Below, in pieces: positions 18,498-28,092 of a stretch of 64,000 nt of DNA. The notes under the pieces were generated by a model. The model made no database searches, was not told the DNA's origin, and saw only the letters and a program-made list of their open reading frames with translations. The translations under genes and the position numbers were made by a program. Numbering within the stretch: the first letter of the stretch is position 1; each line of letters begins with the position of its first letter. The DNA lies in NCBI RefSeq assembly GCF_900104445.1, contig NZ_FNJI01000020.1, positions 1 through 64,000 of the forward strand. The letters are read 5' to 3'. Source of the stretch: Desulforhopalus singaporensis. GTDB lineage: Bacteria > Desulfobacterota > Desulfobulbia > Desulfobulbales > Desulfocapsaceae.

Positions 18498-19033
18498 AAA
18501 TGTTCACCAGCCCCTCACTTTTGAACGATTACAGCTCTTCAGGTAGATGCAAATTGTGCGAAGTGTTATGCCGGACGGACTAGTCATGGAGCATGTCACT
18601 CCGTAAGTGCAAAGTATTTACCTCGTTATCCGGCAGAATTTTGTTCCGGATCCAACAATCGCATTCATCCCAGAGCCAAAGCAAGCTATCTGATCAGTTG
18701 TAACGCAACAACCAAACCCGGCTCTTTACACTTCCTGAAGAAAGCTGTGCAAGAGGGGGGAAGGTTCACAAATGGCGGGCACACTCAAAATCTGATAAAT
18801 AATCTGTAGTTGCCACTTCTCAGCCAGTCGGGACAATGATGCCGGTCATTCCCAGATTGTCGGTATTCTTTATATAGTCTGTTTTCGTCAGTTATGGTCC
18901 GTTTAGTGCTAATGATTGACAGGCTGTGTCCTCTCCAAATATTTATAATTTTCAAATTTCCAATAAAAAGCCATCGCCTCAAGACGACAGCATAATGGAC
19001 AGGATATCAAAAAAATAAAATTTGGAGGGAACA
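18498..19033. other. 536-base intergenic stretch, nothing firm
   Basis: No RNA gene, terminator or coding similarity was recognised. A GGAGGG ribosome-binding site for the dihaem protein is at its right end (about 19024-19030). Confidence 0.35.
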
Positions 19034-20485
19034 ATGAAATCTGGACTATGGAAAGGAATAATTTGCTTTTTCTTGTTGCCGCTGTCAGCAGCTTACGGTG
19101 CTTATCATCACGGTGGAGATACTGATTCTGATATCGTCCTGCAAGTTTACCCGGAAATAGAAGGGACAAAACTTGACAGCTGCGCATTATGCCATTCGGG
19201 TGGCCAATACCAGAAAAAACCAGGAGTCTTTGTGGAACTTGGCAGTTGTCAGTGGTGTCATTACTCCTATGGTTATGATGAAAGCGGGGATATTGACGAT
19301 ACGTTGAACGGGTATGGGGTTGATTACAAAAACGGCGGGAAAAATTTCGCGGCTTTAACGTCTATAGAGAATCTCGATTCAGACAGCGATGGTTACACCA
19401 ATTCAGCAGAAATCAATGCCTTTCGCTTCCCCGGTGATTCGGATGACGATCCGACAAAGGTTCCTGCTCCGTATGTAATAATCAGTCGCGATGAATTGGA
19501 AGCCTATTTTCCATACCATGAGCAGACCATGCTGATGAACACCCACAAGTCTGGTGACTTCTACACGACATACGGTGGCGTGCCGGTTGCAGACCTGCTC
19601 GACGCTGTCAAGATACGAGAGACAGCTACAGGTATAACGGTATTTGCCCCTGACGGGTGGGCCCAATACCATCCGCTTTATGAGGACAGCGATCCCCTCA
19701 TGTATCACGTCTACGGCCAGTATCCACAGGTGGAGTTTTATTATAACGAACAGGCGGATGTAGGCATAACCGATGAAGGCTGGTGTGATTACTCTGCGCC
19801 TGGGCTAGAGAACCTGGTGGGTGGAGAACCGATACATGTCGAAAATGGACTGCAGATGATGCTGGCGTATGTTCGTGCCGGCTCATATCTCGATACCGGT
19901 GAGCTTACGGAAGCAAATAAACTTGACGGTGAGGGGCCATTCCGTCTTGTTCCCCCGCAAAAAAATCCCGGGCCTCCAGACCAGAGATTAAGCGCTGATG
20001 ATCAAGAAGTTATCTGGCCGTTTGGCGAGGACATGGATCACAATGCCGGATTTTCAACAAGAAGCGCCACTATCATCCGAGTTGAGCCGCTTCCCAAGGG
20101 GACAACCGATATAGATATACTCGAAGCGGGTTGGAACTATGTGGACGATTCAAAGATCCTTATTTATGGTGCTCTTGATCCGCTTAAAACTATCCTGGGA
20201 AAATTGACGACAGCAGAACAAATAATTCTCGAGTCCGATATTGGCTGTTTTCACGGCCGATCTGATAAGAAAAATCTCCTGCAGAAGATAAAGACAATCA
20301 GCAAGTCGCTCGAAAAAGGCCACGAACAGGCCGCTGCTCACCAGCTCGAAAGTCTCTTGTGGAAAATCGATGGATGTGTAACCGCGAGCAAACCTGACGC
20401 AAATGACTGGATAAGCGATTGTGATACTCAATCCGAAATCTACTGGCTCATACACGAGGCCAGGATTTTGCGCGGCGACTTTTAA
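19034..20485 (+). CDS. Exported dihaem c-type cytochrome with EF-hand-like motif (GEGP-motif type)
   Basis: The 483-residue protein has a Sec signal peptide ending …LSAAYGA. Two haem-c sites, CALCH (about 52-56) and CQWCH (about 74-78), lie close together. A calcium-loop-like DSDSDGYTNSAEI (about 117-129) follows, and a large C-terminal domain contains the conserved-looking GEGPFRLVPPQKNPG near residue 300. I recall a family named for a GEGP motif in dihaem proteins; that assignment is from memory. Function is likely periplasmic or outer-surface electron transfer. It is alone, with strong GGAGGG before the ATG. Confidence 0.75.
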   Translation: MKSGLWKGIICFFLLPLSAAYGAYHHGGDTDSDIVLQVYPEIEGTKLDSCALCHSGGQYQKKPGVFVELGSCQWCHYSYGYDESGDIDDTLNGYGVDYKNGGKNFAALTSIENLDSDSDGYTNSAEINAFRFPGDSDDDPTKVPAPYVIISRDELEAYFPYHEQTMLMNTHKSGDFYTTYGGVPVADLLDAVKIRETATGITVFAPDGWAQYHPLYEDSDPLMYHVYGQYPQVEFYYNEQADVGITDEGWCDYSAPGLENLVGGEPIHVENGLQMMLAYVRAGSYLDTGELTEANKLDGEGPFRLVPPQKNPGPPDQRLSADDQEVIWPFGEDMDHNAGFSTRSATIIRVEPLPKGTTDIDILEAGWNYVDDSKILIYGALDPLKTILGKLTTAEQIILESDIGCFHGRSDKKNLLQKIKTISKSLEKGHEQAAAHQLESLLWKIDGCVTASKPDANDWISDCDTQSEIYWLIHEARILRGDF

Positions 20486-21218
20486 GCTGTTCCTGGCATC
20501 AGAGAGAAACAGACTCATTTTCCCAGACCGGATCAGGGATTTTCCAGTCACGCCTTGGAAAAACAGTACACGCTTCCGGATCAGATGTAGCGGGAAAGCG
20601 GTCGGGCGATCATCAAAGCAATCAGCTCAAAATCCAAAGTGGATTCGCAGCAGGAAGGAACTGCGAATCCACAATAGCAGAGCGCGAGGTCAGGCTGACG
20701 GTGGGTCCCGCCAGGTCCTTCTCCTTTCGCCGCCCCCATTGAGCACCTTACCTTCCTTGGTATTGCTGTTTGGTTGCCAGCCGTAAATCTGTTGATGACT
20801 GCCCAGTCATGAACGCAGGTACCATCTTTTGGGCCAGCTTCTTTTTCTCCATATGAACAGAGTATCCCTGAACCTTATTTTCTCCTTTTGGTGACTATTT
20901 ACAGTTTACGGGACAAATGTTTTCAACAAAATAATTTATACTTTTCTCAATTTTCCTTGACAAACACCCGGGTTTTTGATTTTAGCTGTATTCTGAAGTT
21001 TGTATTGTAATAGTCAAAAAACACGTTGAAAATTGGTTCTGTTGGCCTTCTTAAATATTTACAGTAGCTTGCCCTGATTGCCCTCCTGCAGCTAGTATTC
21101 AAGGAACTCTGAACATCTTGTCACACAAGCCCATGTGTCAAAAATTTAGATCGTTGTTTTCGGATTATTACGTTTTGTCTAACTATGATGGTTTTTAACA
21201 AAAGAGGTAGTAAGCGGT
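20486..21218. other. 733-base intergenic stretch upstream of hdrC
   Basis: It must hold the promoter of the hdrCBA-flxDCBA operon. An ACACA-N6-TGTGT inverted repeat occurs at about 21124-21139, a possible regulator site. No Rex-type operator or RNA was identified with confidence. Confidence 0.35.
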
Positions 21219-21776
21219 ATGAATACATACAAAATTACAGCTGCTGATAATACCTTCACAGCCGAGGTCGAAAAGAGAAGCGGCCAGGACTTGAACGCCT
21301 GTTATCAATGCGGCAACTGCACCGCTGGATGTCCTTTTTCCTTTGCCTACGATATTCAGGTGAGCAATATCATGCGCCTCGTACAGATCGGGCAACGCGA
21401 TAAAGTCCTGCAGTGCCATTCCATCTGGCTGTGTGCTTCATGCCAGTCATGTACAACCCGTTGTCCGAACAATATAGATGTAGCCGGGGTAATGGATCAT
21501 ATTCGCCACATGGCCCGGGAAGCGGGACTCGCAACAGAGAGGAAGGTAAAAGTATTCGTTGATTCTTTTCTTGATTCCGTTGAGCGGCATGGCAGGGTGT
21601 ATGAGATGGGGCTTATGGTGTCCTACATGGCGAAAACCGGCCGTGTCTTTACCGATGTGGAACTCGCGCCAAAGGTCCTGCCCAAAGGAAAACTTCCCTT
21701 GAAGCCGCATTCAATAAAGGGCAAAGAGCAGATAGCAGCAATTTTTAAACGGTTCAGGGAGGTGAAGAGCAAATGA
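21219..21776 (+). CDS. hdrC: Heterodisulfide reductase subunit C homologue
   Basis: This 185-residue iron-sulfur protein carries two [4Fe-4S] sites, CYQCGNCTAGCP (about 28-39) and CASCQSCTTRCP (about 72-83). It hands electrons to HdrB in the soluble Hdr complex. It overlaps hdrB by ATGA and opens a seven-gene operon encoding the complete HdrABC-FlxABCD set. Confidence 0.92.
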   Translation: MNTYKITAADNTFTAEVEKRSGQDLNACYQCGNCTAGCPFSFAYDIQVSNIMRLVQIGQRDKVLQCHSIWLCASCQSCTTRCPNNIDVAGVMDHIRHMAREAGLATERKVKVFVDSFLDSVERHGRVYEMGLMVSYMAKTGRVFTDVELAPKVLPKGKLPLKPHSIKGKEQIAAIFKRFREVKSK

Positions 21777-22663
21777 GTATACGTATTTCTTATTATCCCG
21801 GATGTTCCGGCAAGGGAACCTCCTCGGAATATGAGACATCGACGACCGGTGTCTGCCAGGCTCTGGACGTCGATCTCGTTGAGATTCCTGATTGGAGTTG
21901 CTGCGGTTCAACCCCTGCCCACACGGTAAATCATGTGCTGTCGTCAGCTCTTTCTGCGAGGAACCTGACTCTTGCTGAGCAGGAGGGGTTTGATACGGTC
22001 ACCACGCCATGTCCCAGTTGTCTCAGCAATTTAAAGATTGCCGAGCATAAGATGCGGAAAGAATCCTTCCGCGAGGCGGTAAATGAGCTTCTGGACCAGC
22101 CCTATGGGGGAGGAGTAGATACAAAATCTGTTTTGCAGGTGCTTGTTGAAAACGTCGGCCTTGATAAGGTTCGTGAGCGGGTCAAGACACCTCTTGAGGG
22201 ATTAAAAGTGGCCTGTTATTACGGCTGTATCATGAACCGGCCTCCTGAGGTGATGGATTTCGACGATCACGAGCACCCCATGGCCATGGACAATCTCATG
22301 GAAGCCATAGGTGCTGAGGTCATTCCGTTCCCCCTCAAGGTGGAATGTTGCGGTGCCTCCTTTGGCATCCCGCAACAAAACATCGTGACCACACTCTCGG
22401 GTAAATTATTGGAGGTGGCAAAAGGGCTTGGAGTGGATGCCCTGGTTACCGCCTGTCCACTGTGCCAGATGAATCTGGATCTGAGGCAGGGCCAGATCAA
22501 CGCCGCGCAAGGTACGCAGCATAGCTTGCCGATTTTTTACTTTACCCAACTTATGGCCAAGGCCTTTGATTTGAGTGATGCGGTTCAAGGAATGAAGAGA
22601 TTGATAGTCAATCCCCAAAAAGCTCTTGCCAAGATTGGCCAAGCTGATAAGGAAATAGCTTAA
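21773..22663 (+). CDS. hdrB: Heterodisulfide reductase subunit B homologue
   Basis: The 296-residue protein has two Cys-rich CCG domains, with CCGSTPAH and TPCPSC in the first and ECCGASFG and ACPLCQ in the second. In methanogens this subunit holds the noncubane [4Fe-4S] clusters that reduce CoM-S-S-CoB. In sulfate reducers the disulfide partner is unsettled; DsrC-trisulfide or another thiol protein is the usual proposal. It is translationally coupled to hdrC. Confidence 0.93.
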   Translation: MSIRISYYPGCSGKGTSSEYETSTTGVCQALDVDLVEIPDWSCCGSTPAHTVNHVLSSALSARNLTLAEQEGFDTVTTPCPSCLSNLKIAEHKMRKESFREAVNELLDQPYGGGVDTKSVLQVLVENVGLDKVRERVKTPLEGLKVACYYGCIMNRPPEVMDFDDHEHPMAMDNLMEAIGAEVIPFPLKVECCGASFGIPQQNIVTTLSGKLLEVAKGLGVDALVTACPLCQMNLDLRQGQINAAQGTQHSLPIFYFTQLMAKAFDLSDAVQGMKRLIVNPQKALAKIGQADKEIA

Positions 22664-22741
22664 AGATTTTATGTACTTAACAGTACTACAGCCACCTGAT
22701 GGTGCTATTTCAGAATTTTATTACTTAAGGGAGCTATCCTT

Positions 22742-24718
22742 ATGAGAATAGGTGTATTTATCTGCCATTGCGGCAGCAATATTGCGGGGACCGTCGATTG
22801 TGCAAAAGTGGCCGACGCCGCAAAGGCTTTTCCTGATGTGGTGCATGCCGAAGACACCATGTACGCATGCTCCGAGCCGGGCCAGCAGGGGATCATTGAT
22901 GCCATACATGAGAAAAACCTGACCGGGGTTGTTGTGGCTTCATGTACCCCGAGGATGCACGAGCCAACCTTTCGACGGGCTGTAGAGCGTGCAGGATTAA
23001 ACAAATATATGTTTGAAATGGCCAATATCAGAGAGCATGTCTCCTGGATTGGCAAAGACAAAGAGCTCAATACCAACAAGGCTATCGATCTTGTTATGAT
23101 GGCGGCGGAGAAACTTCGTCATAACGCGCCGCTGATGGCAAAAAAATTCGATATAAACAAGCGGGTGCTCATTATCGGTGGCGGTGTGGCCGGGATACAG
23201 GCAGCCCTTGATTGTGCCGAAGGTGGTCTGGAGGTCGTGTTGGTGGAAAAGACCACCAGTATCGGCGGGAAGATGGCAAAATTGGATAAGACCTTCCCGA
23301 CCGTTGATTGCTCCTGCTGTATTCTTGGACCCAAAATGGTTGATGTTGCCCAGCATCCCAATATCACCCTCTATGCCCATGCGGAAGTAGAGGAGGTAAA
23401 CGGATACATCGGTAATTTCGAGATCCGGATAAAGCAAAAGACCACCTATGTGGACTGGGAGAAATGTACGGGGTGCGGTTTGTGCATGGAAAAATGTCCC
23501 AGCAAGAAATCCTATGACCATTTCAATAACGGTGTAGGTACAACCACAGCCATTAATATTCCTTTTCCCCAGGCGATCCCCAAAAAGGCCAAAATTGATG
23601 CGGAGTACTGCCGCATGTTCACTAAAGGCAAATGCGGGGTCTGCGCCAAGGTATGTCCGACAGGGGCCATTTCCTTTGAGATGACTGACACCGAGGTTAC
23701 GGAAAATGTCGGAGCCATCGTGGCTGCCACGGGTTACGATCTCTTTGATCATGCAAAATATCCTGAATATGGCGCCGGCAAGTACCCCGATGTTATTACC
23801 TCAATCCAGTACGAACGTTTAATGAGCGCTTCGGGGCCAACCAGCGGCCATATCAAGAGGCCATCTGATGGCAAAGAGCCGAAAAACGTTGTTTTTATTC
23901 AATGTGTCGGTTCAAGGGACAAATCTGTAAACAGACCGTATTGTTCCGGTTTTTGCTGTATGTATACGGCAAAGCAGGCCATCTTGACCAAGGACCATAT
24001 TCCTGATTCGCGATCCTTTGTCTTCTATATGGATATCCGCTCCCCGGGCAAGGATTACGACGAGTTTGTCCGCCGGTCCATTGAACAATACGATACGCAG
24101 TATATCCGGGGCCGGGTGTCGCTTATCTATCCCCAGGGCGATAAGATGATTGTCCGCGGTGCCGATACCCTGGCCGGAGCCCAGGTGGAGGTTGAGGCCG
24201 ATCTGGTGGTACTGGCTGTTGGTGCCGAGTCTGCTGCCGGTGCTCCTCAATTGGCTGAGAAGCTGCGTATTTCTTATGATTCCTATGGATTTTACATGGA
24301 GAGTCACCCCAAGCTCAAGCCTGTTGAGACAAACACGGCCGGGGTCTTCCTCGCGGGCGCCTGTCAGGGACCCAAAGATATTCCCTCTTCAGTCGGCCAG
24401 GGTAGCGCTGCGGCTGCCAAGGTGCTTTCACTTTTTTCCAAGGATCAGTTGGAATCCGACCCACAGATCGCGCTGGTCAATGCCTCCAGATGTATAGGCT
24501 GTTATAAATGTGTGGAGACATGCCCCTTTGGAGCGGTGAAAGAGGAGCAGGATCGTTTTAATAACCCCAAGGCAAGAGTTATTGAAACCATCTGTCAGGG
24601 ATGCGGTGTGTGTACGGTAACCTGCCCACAATCAGCTATCCAGTTGCAACATTTTACGGATAATCAAATACTTGCGGAGGTAAAAGCACTATGCCCGTCT
24701 ATGATGGTAAAGAATTAA
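22742..24718 (+). CDS. hdrA: Heterodisulfide reductase subunit A homologue (bifurcating FAD subunit)
   Basis: The 658-residue flavin/iron-sulfur subunit has an N-terminal Cys region (ICHCGSNIAG) and an FAD Rossmann motif VLIIGGGVAGIQAA (about 141-154). The HdrA-specific VDCSCCILGPKM has Cys at all positions, with no Sec. Ferredoxin-like sites lie at CTGCGLCMEKCP and CGVCAKVCP and near the C-terminus (CIGCYKCVETCP and CQGCGVCTVTCP). The FAD is the presumed site of electron bifurcation. Its 3' end overlaps flxD by 28 bases. Confidence 0.94.
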   Translation: MRIGVFICHCGSNIAGTVDCAKVADAAKAFPDVVHAEDTMYACSEPGQQGIIDAIHEKNLTGVVVASCTPRMHEPTFRRAVERAGLNKYMFEMANIREHVSWIGKDKELNTNKAIDLVMMAAEKLRHNAPLMAKKFDINKRVLIIGGGVAGIQAALDCAEGGLEVVLVEKTTSIGGKMAKLDKTFPTVDCSCCILGPKMVDVAQHPNITLYAHAEVEEVNGYIGNFEIRIKQKTTYVDWEKCTGCGLCMEKCPSKKSYDHFNNGVGTTTAINIPFPQAIPKKAKIDAEYCRMFTKGKCGVCAKVCPTGAISFEMTDTEVTENVGAIVAATGYDLFDHAKYPEYGAGKYPDVITSIQYERLMSASGPTSGHIKRPSDGKEPKNVVFIQCVGSRDKSVNRPYCSGFCCMYTAKQAILTKDHIPDSRSFVFYMDIRSPGKDYDEFVRRSIEQYDTQYIRGRVSLIYPQGDKMIVRGADTLAGAQVEVEADLVVLAVGAESAAGAPQLAEKLRISYDSYGFYMESHPKLKPVETNTAGVFLAGACQGPKDIPSSVGQGSAAAAKVLSLFSKDQLESDPQIALVNASRCIGCYKCVETCPFGAVKEEQDRFNNPKARVIETICQGCGVCTVTCPQSAIQLQHFTDNQILAEVKALCPSMMVKN

Positions 24719-25185
24719 GGATTGTAGGATTTCTGTGCAATTGGTGCTCCTACGGAGGGGCGGATACCGCAGGTGTTGCCCGTTTTCATCAAGCCACGGA
24801 TCTGCGCATTATCCGGGTCCCCTGTTCAGGAAGGATCGATCCGCTATTCATTCTCAAGGCGTTTCAAGGAGGCGCGGCCGGGGTCCTGGTGTCTGGTTGT
24901 CATCCACGGGATTGCCACTATGCGGAAGGAAATTATTATGCAAGGCGTCGTCTCGAACTGTTGAAGCGGTTTTTGCCGGTAACGGGAATTGACCCCGAGA
25001 GATTTGAATACACATGGGTATCGGCATCTGAAGGACCGCGCTGGCAACACGTCGTGCAGACCTTTACCGATCGTATCCATAAATTGGGTCCAGCACCGTT
25101 ACTGTCTGAGCCACTCACGGATGCAGAGATGGTTGAGTTCCAGCGCCAGGTCGAAGCCGGGCGCGGTTGCGGCTGTCATATATAA
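24691..25185 (+). CDS. flxD: MvhD/FlxD-like electron-transfer subunit
   Basis: The 164-residue [2Fe-2S]-type protein starts VGFLCNWCSYGGAD, with Cys again at RVPCSGRIDP, SGCHPRDCHY and the terminal CGCH. It matches MvhD, which links a hydrogenase or dehydrogenase to HdrA. In this gene order it corresponds to FlxD, joining the Flx NADH module to HdrABC. The start lies inside hdrA, implying coupling. Confidence 0.9.
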   Translation: MPVYDGKELRIVGFLCNWCSYGGADTAGVARFHQATDLRIIRVPCSGRIDPLFILKAFQGGAAGVLVSGCHPRDCHYAEGNYYARRRLELLKRFLPVTGIDPERFEYTWVSASEGPRWQHVVQTFTDRIHKLGPAPLLSEPLTDAEMVEFQRQVEAGRGCGCHI

Positions 25186-25225
25186 TTTGCGGTCAGATAT
25201 ACGTTTATTGTAGAAGGAGGACAAG

Positions 25226-26185
25226 GTGAAAGGCCTTGAAGAATTGAAAGATAAAATACACGAGATCCTCCCGGATCTTGATCTGGTGATTGGATGGGAG
25301 CAAGGCTATGACGGTCTGCACGCCACGCCCCTTTTTATCAAAACCCCTGAAGATGTTGATCGTCTCATTATAGGGCCGCTTTGTGTGCACAATCTCGCGA
25401 CCTATCTCCCTGGTTTAAAGGACAAAAAAGTTGGCGTGATTGTCAAGGGATGTGACAGCCGTGCGGTTATTGAGTTGCTGCAGGAGAAATTGATCAATAA
25501 AGACAATGTCGTCATTTTGGGCCTCACCTGTGACGGCGTTATTAATCTCACCAAGCTTGGCAGGAAAATCGGCAGTCTTGGCGCGGTTGACGACGTTAAG
25601 GTCGAAGGTGAAAAGCTCAATGTGGTGATTGGCGATCAGCAGCACAATATCGCTTTTTCCGAGGTTAAACAGGATAAATGCGAGAACTGCATCTATCCTA
25701 ACGCCTTGGTGTTTGACCATTTCATTGGGGAACCGGTGGATCGTGTGGAGAATGTCGGGGCTGAACATCAAAGCTTAAGCGATTTTGAAGGCAAGAGCTT
25801 TGATCAGCGATTTGCCTTCTGGAAGCATGAGATGAGCCGCTGTATCCGCTGTCATGCCTGCCGTAACGCTTGCCCCATGTGTGTGTGCAGGGATCATTGC
25901 GTGGCAATGACAAGGAATCCGCACTGGCTCAGCCAGGAGAACAATGTAGCTGAGAACTGGATGTTCCAGATGATTCATGTCATGCACCTGACCGGCCGCT
26001 GTGTCGAGTGCGGTGAATGCGAACGGGCCTGCCCCATGGATATTCCGTTGATGTTACTCAGAAGACAGATGAACAGAGGGGTCCGCGAGGTCTTTGATTA
26101 TGAGGCCGGGATCGATGCACAAAACAGACCTCCGCTGCTGACATTTAAGGTGGAAGAAGACAATATATCAGAGAGGGAGTGGTGA
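25226..26185 (+). CDS. flxC: FlxC-like iron-sulfur subunit
   Basis: The 319-residue protein has an N-terminal region like coenzyme-F420-dependent hydrogenase/dehydrogenase beta subunits (VKGCDSRAVIELLQE near 74-88). Two C-terminal [4Fe-4S] sites follow: CIRCHACRNACPMCVC and CVECGECERACPMDIP. It is placed third from the end of the hdr-flx operon, where FlxC is expected. The start is GTG 25226, preceded by AAGGAGG. Confidence 0.8.
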   Translation: MKGLEELKDKIHEILPDLDLVIGWEQGYDGLHATPLFIKTPEDVDRLIIGPLCVHNLATYLPGLKDKKVGVIVKGCDSRAVIELLQEKLINKDNVVILGLTCDGVINLTKLGRKIGSLGAVDDVKVEGEKLNVVIGDQQHNIAFSEVKQDKCENCIYPNALVFDHFIGEPVDRVENVGAEHQSLSDFEGKSFDQRFAFWKHEMSRCIRCHACRNACPMCVCRDHCVAMTRNPHWLSQENNVAENWMFQMIHVMHLTGRCVECGECERACPMDIPLMLLRRQMNRGVREVFDYEAGIDAQNRPPLLTFKVEEDNISEREW

Positions 26186-27255
26186 TGAGTCAACAAAAAT
26201 TTCTAGCGAGTCAATCCATAGGCTCTTTTCTTGAGACTCTTCTCCGAGAGCACCGTGTACTCGTTCCCCTTTGCGAAGGTGACAGTGTTGTTTTTCGCCC
26301 CTTTCGTAAAGGCGGGGGGCTCGAGCTTACACGTATGCCGACAACTTCGCCCAAGGAGGCGACCTTCCCGCGTGTGGAAACCTTGATGAGCTTTACCCAA
26401 AAGGTTTCGGCTCCCCAGGAAGAGGACGGTGGTAAGGAAAGGCCGGAAATAGAACTGACGGAACATCTTCCACAGGACAGTACGGTTGTTTTCGGTTCAA
26501 GGCCGTGTGGAGCAAAAGGAAAAACCATATTCAGCCGCGTGTACGATACAGAGGCTGTAAAGGATCCCTACTTTATTGCCCGCAGGGACAATACGCTGTT
26601 TATCTCCATTGCCTGTTCGGCTCCGGAGACAACATGTTTTTGCACCAGCGTAGGTGGCGGCCCGGCTGATAGCACAGGTTCAGATATTCTCCTTATCCCG
26701 GTAACCGACGGTTTTATGGCTGAGGCTGTAACCGAGGCCGGAGCAAAGTTGATGGAGTCTGCATTCTTTGATGCCGGAACGCAAAAAGCAGAGGAAGCTC
26801 AGGCTGTCGTTGAGAGGGCTGAAACAAAGCTGGGGCAGGCGCAGGACTTTTCAAATGCCCGTGAAAAGCTCTTAAAGCTCTTTGACAATGAGAGTTTTTG
26901 GGAAGAGATGTCAGCCAAATGCATAAGCTGCGGGACCTGTACCTATCTCTGTCCAACCTGCTATTGCTTCAATATAACAGATGAAACCGCCGGCAATACA
27001 GGCAAACGCGTCAGGACTTGGGACAATTGCATGGATTATCTGTTCACCCTTGAGGCGAGTACCCACAACCCCCGTAGCAGCAAGGCAAAACGGCTGAAAA
27101 ATAGAGTAGGACATAAATTCAGTTACTATCCCTCTTTGCACGAAGAGCATATCGCCTGTTGCGGTTGCGGACGCTGCATAAAGAGTTGTCCTGCGGCTGT
27201 TGATATCCGTCAAATCGTAAAATCGGCACAGGAGTATGAAGATGTCAACATTTAA
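26185..27255 (+). CDS. flxB: FlxB-like iron-sulfur subunit
   Basis: The 356-residue protein resembles the beta subunit of cytoplasmic sulfhydrogenases and the A subunit of anaerobic sulfite reductase. The region with SRPCGAKG is followed by two [4Fe-4S] motifs at CISCGTCTYLCPTCYC and CCGCGRCIKSCP. It passes electrons between the flavin subunit FlxA and FlxC/FlxD. ATG 26185 overlaps the flxC stop (TGATG), and its end overlaps flxA by 20 bases. Confidence 0.85.
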   Translation: MSQQKFLASQSIGSFLETLLREHRVLVPLCEGDSVVFRPFRKGGGLELTRMPTTSPKEATFPRVETLMSFTQKVSAPQEEDGGKERPEIELTEHLPQDSTVVFGSRPCGAKGKTIFSRVYDTEAVKDPYFIARRDNTLFISIACSAPETTCFCTSVGGGPADSTGSDILLIPVTDGFMAEAVTEAGAKLMESAFFDAGTQKAEEAQAVVERAETKLGQAQDFSNAREKLLKLFDNESFWEEMSAKCISCGTCTYLCPTCYCFNITDETAGNTGKRVRTWDNCMDYLFTLEASTHNPRSSKAKRLKNRVGHKFSYYPSLHEEHIACCGCGRCIKSCPAAVDIRQIVKSAQEYEDVNI

Positions 27256-28075
27256 TCCCTATCTCCCTGAACTTGCAACCATTCAAGAAATAATTCAGGA
27301 GACACACAATATTAAAACGTTTCGCGTAGTGTTGAACGATGAAGAAAAAATGAAAAACTTTTCCTTTGAGCCCGGACAGGTCGGTCAATTATCCGTGTTC
27401 GGGGTAGGGGAATCCACCTTCGTTATCAATTCACCGCCAACACGCATGGATTACCTGCAATTCAGCGTCATGAAGACAGGTGAGGTGACAGAAAGACTCC
27501 ATGCTCTCAATGAAGGAGACCAGATTGGCGTACGGGCTCCCCTGGGCAAGTGTTTTCCCTATGAAGAGATGAAAGGCAAGGATATTATCTTCATCGGTGG
27601 CGGCATCGGCATGGCGCCGTTGCGGACGCTGTTGTTATACATGCTGGATAATCGTTCGGATTACGGGGATATTTCTCTTCTTTACGGTGCCAGGACGCCA
27701 AATGACATGGCTTACAGCTATGAGCTGGAAGAGTGGCTTAGCCGGGATGATATGAAGACCACCTTGACCATTGATGCCGAATATCCTGATTGGCAGCACA
27801 AGGTCGGCCTTATCCCCAATGTGCTCCTGGAGATGAATCCTTCACCTAAAAATTGTATTGCGGTGACATGTGGTCCACCCATCATGATCAAGTTCACCAT
27901 ACAGGCCCTGACCAAGTTGGGATTTGAAGATAGCCAGATCGTGACAACCCTGGAAAAACGCATGAAATGCGGCGTTGGCATCTGCGGTCGCTGTAATATC
28001 GGTACGAGCTACGTTTGTAAAGACGGACCAGCATATACTTATGAACAGTTAAAGCAGCTGCCCAACGAACTTTAG
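27236..28075 (+). CDS. flxA: FlxA-like NAD(P)H/FAD oxidoreductase subunit
   Basis: The 279-residue ferredoxin-NADP reductase-like protein has an FAD-binding barrel (FEPGQVGQLSVFGVGES), an NAD-binding fold (FIGGGIGMAPLRTLL, about 119-133) and a C-terminal [2Fe-2S] site CGVGICGRCNIG. It is the entry point for NADH in the Flx module. It is last of the seven overlapping genes, so the complex is complete here. No alcohol dehydrogenase is adjacent. Confidence 0.88.
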   Translation: MKMSTFNPYLPELATIQEIIQETHNIKTFRVVLNDEEKMKNFSFEPGQVGQLSVFGVGESTFVINSPPTRMDYLQFSVMKTGEVTERLHALNEGDQIGVRAPLGKCFPYEEMKGKDIIFIGGGIGMAPLRTLLLYMLDNRSDYGDISLLYGARTPNDMAYSYELEEWLSRDDMKTTLTIDAEYPDWQHKVGLIPNVLLEMNPSPKNCIAVTCGPPIMIKFTIQALTKLGFEDSQIVTTLEKRMKCGVGICGRCNIGTSYVCKDGPAYTYEQLKQLPNEL

Positions 28076-28092
28076 CGAAAAGGGAGAGAGAT

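Noticed and set aside
18580-18610. Similarity of AGTCATGGAGCAT (18585) to AGTCACGGAGCAT (29583)
   Set aside because: Only 12 of 13 bases match, with no wider similarity; insufficient to call a repeat family.
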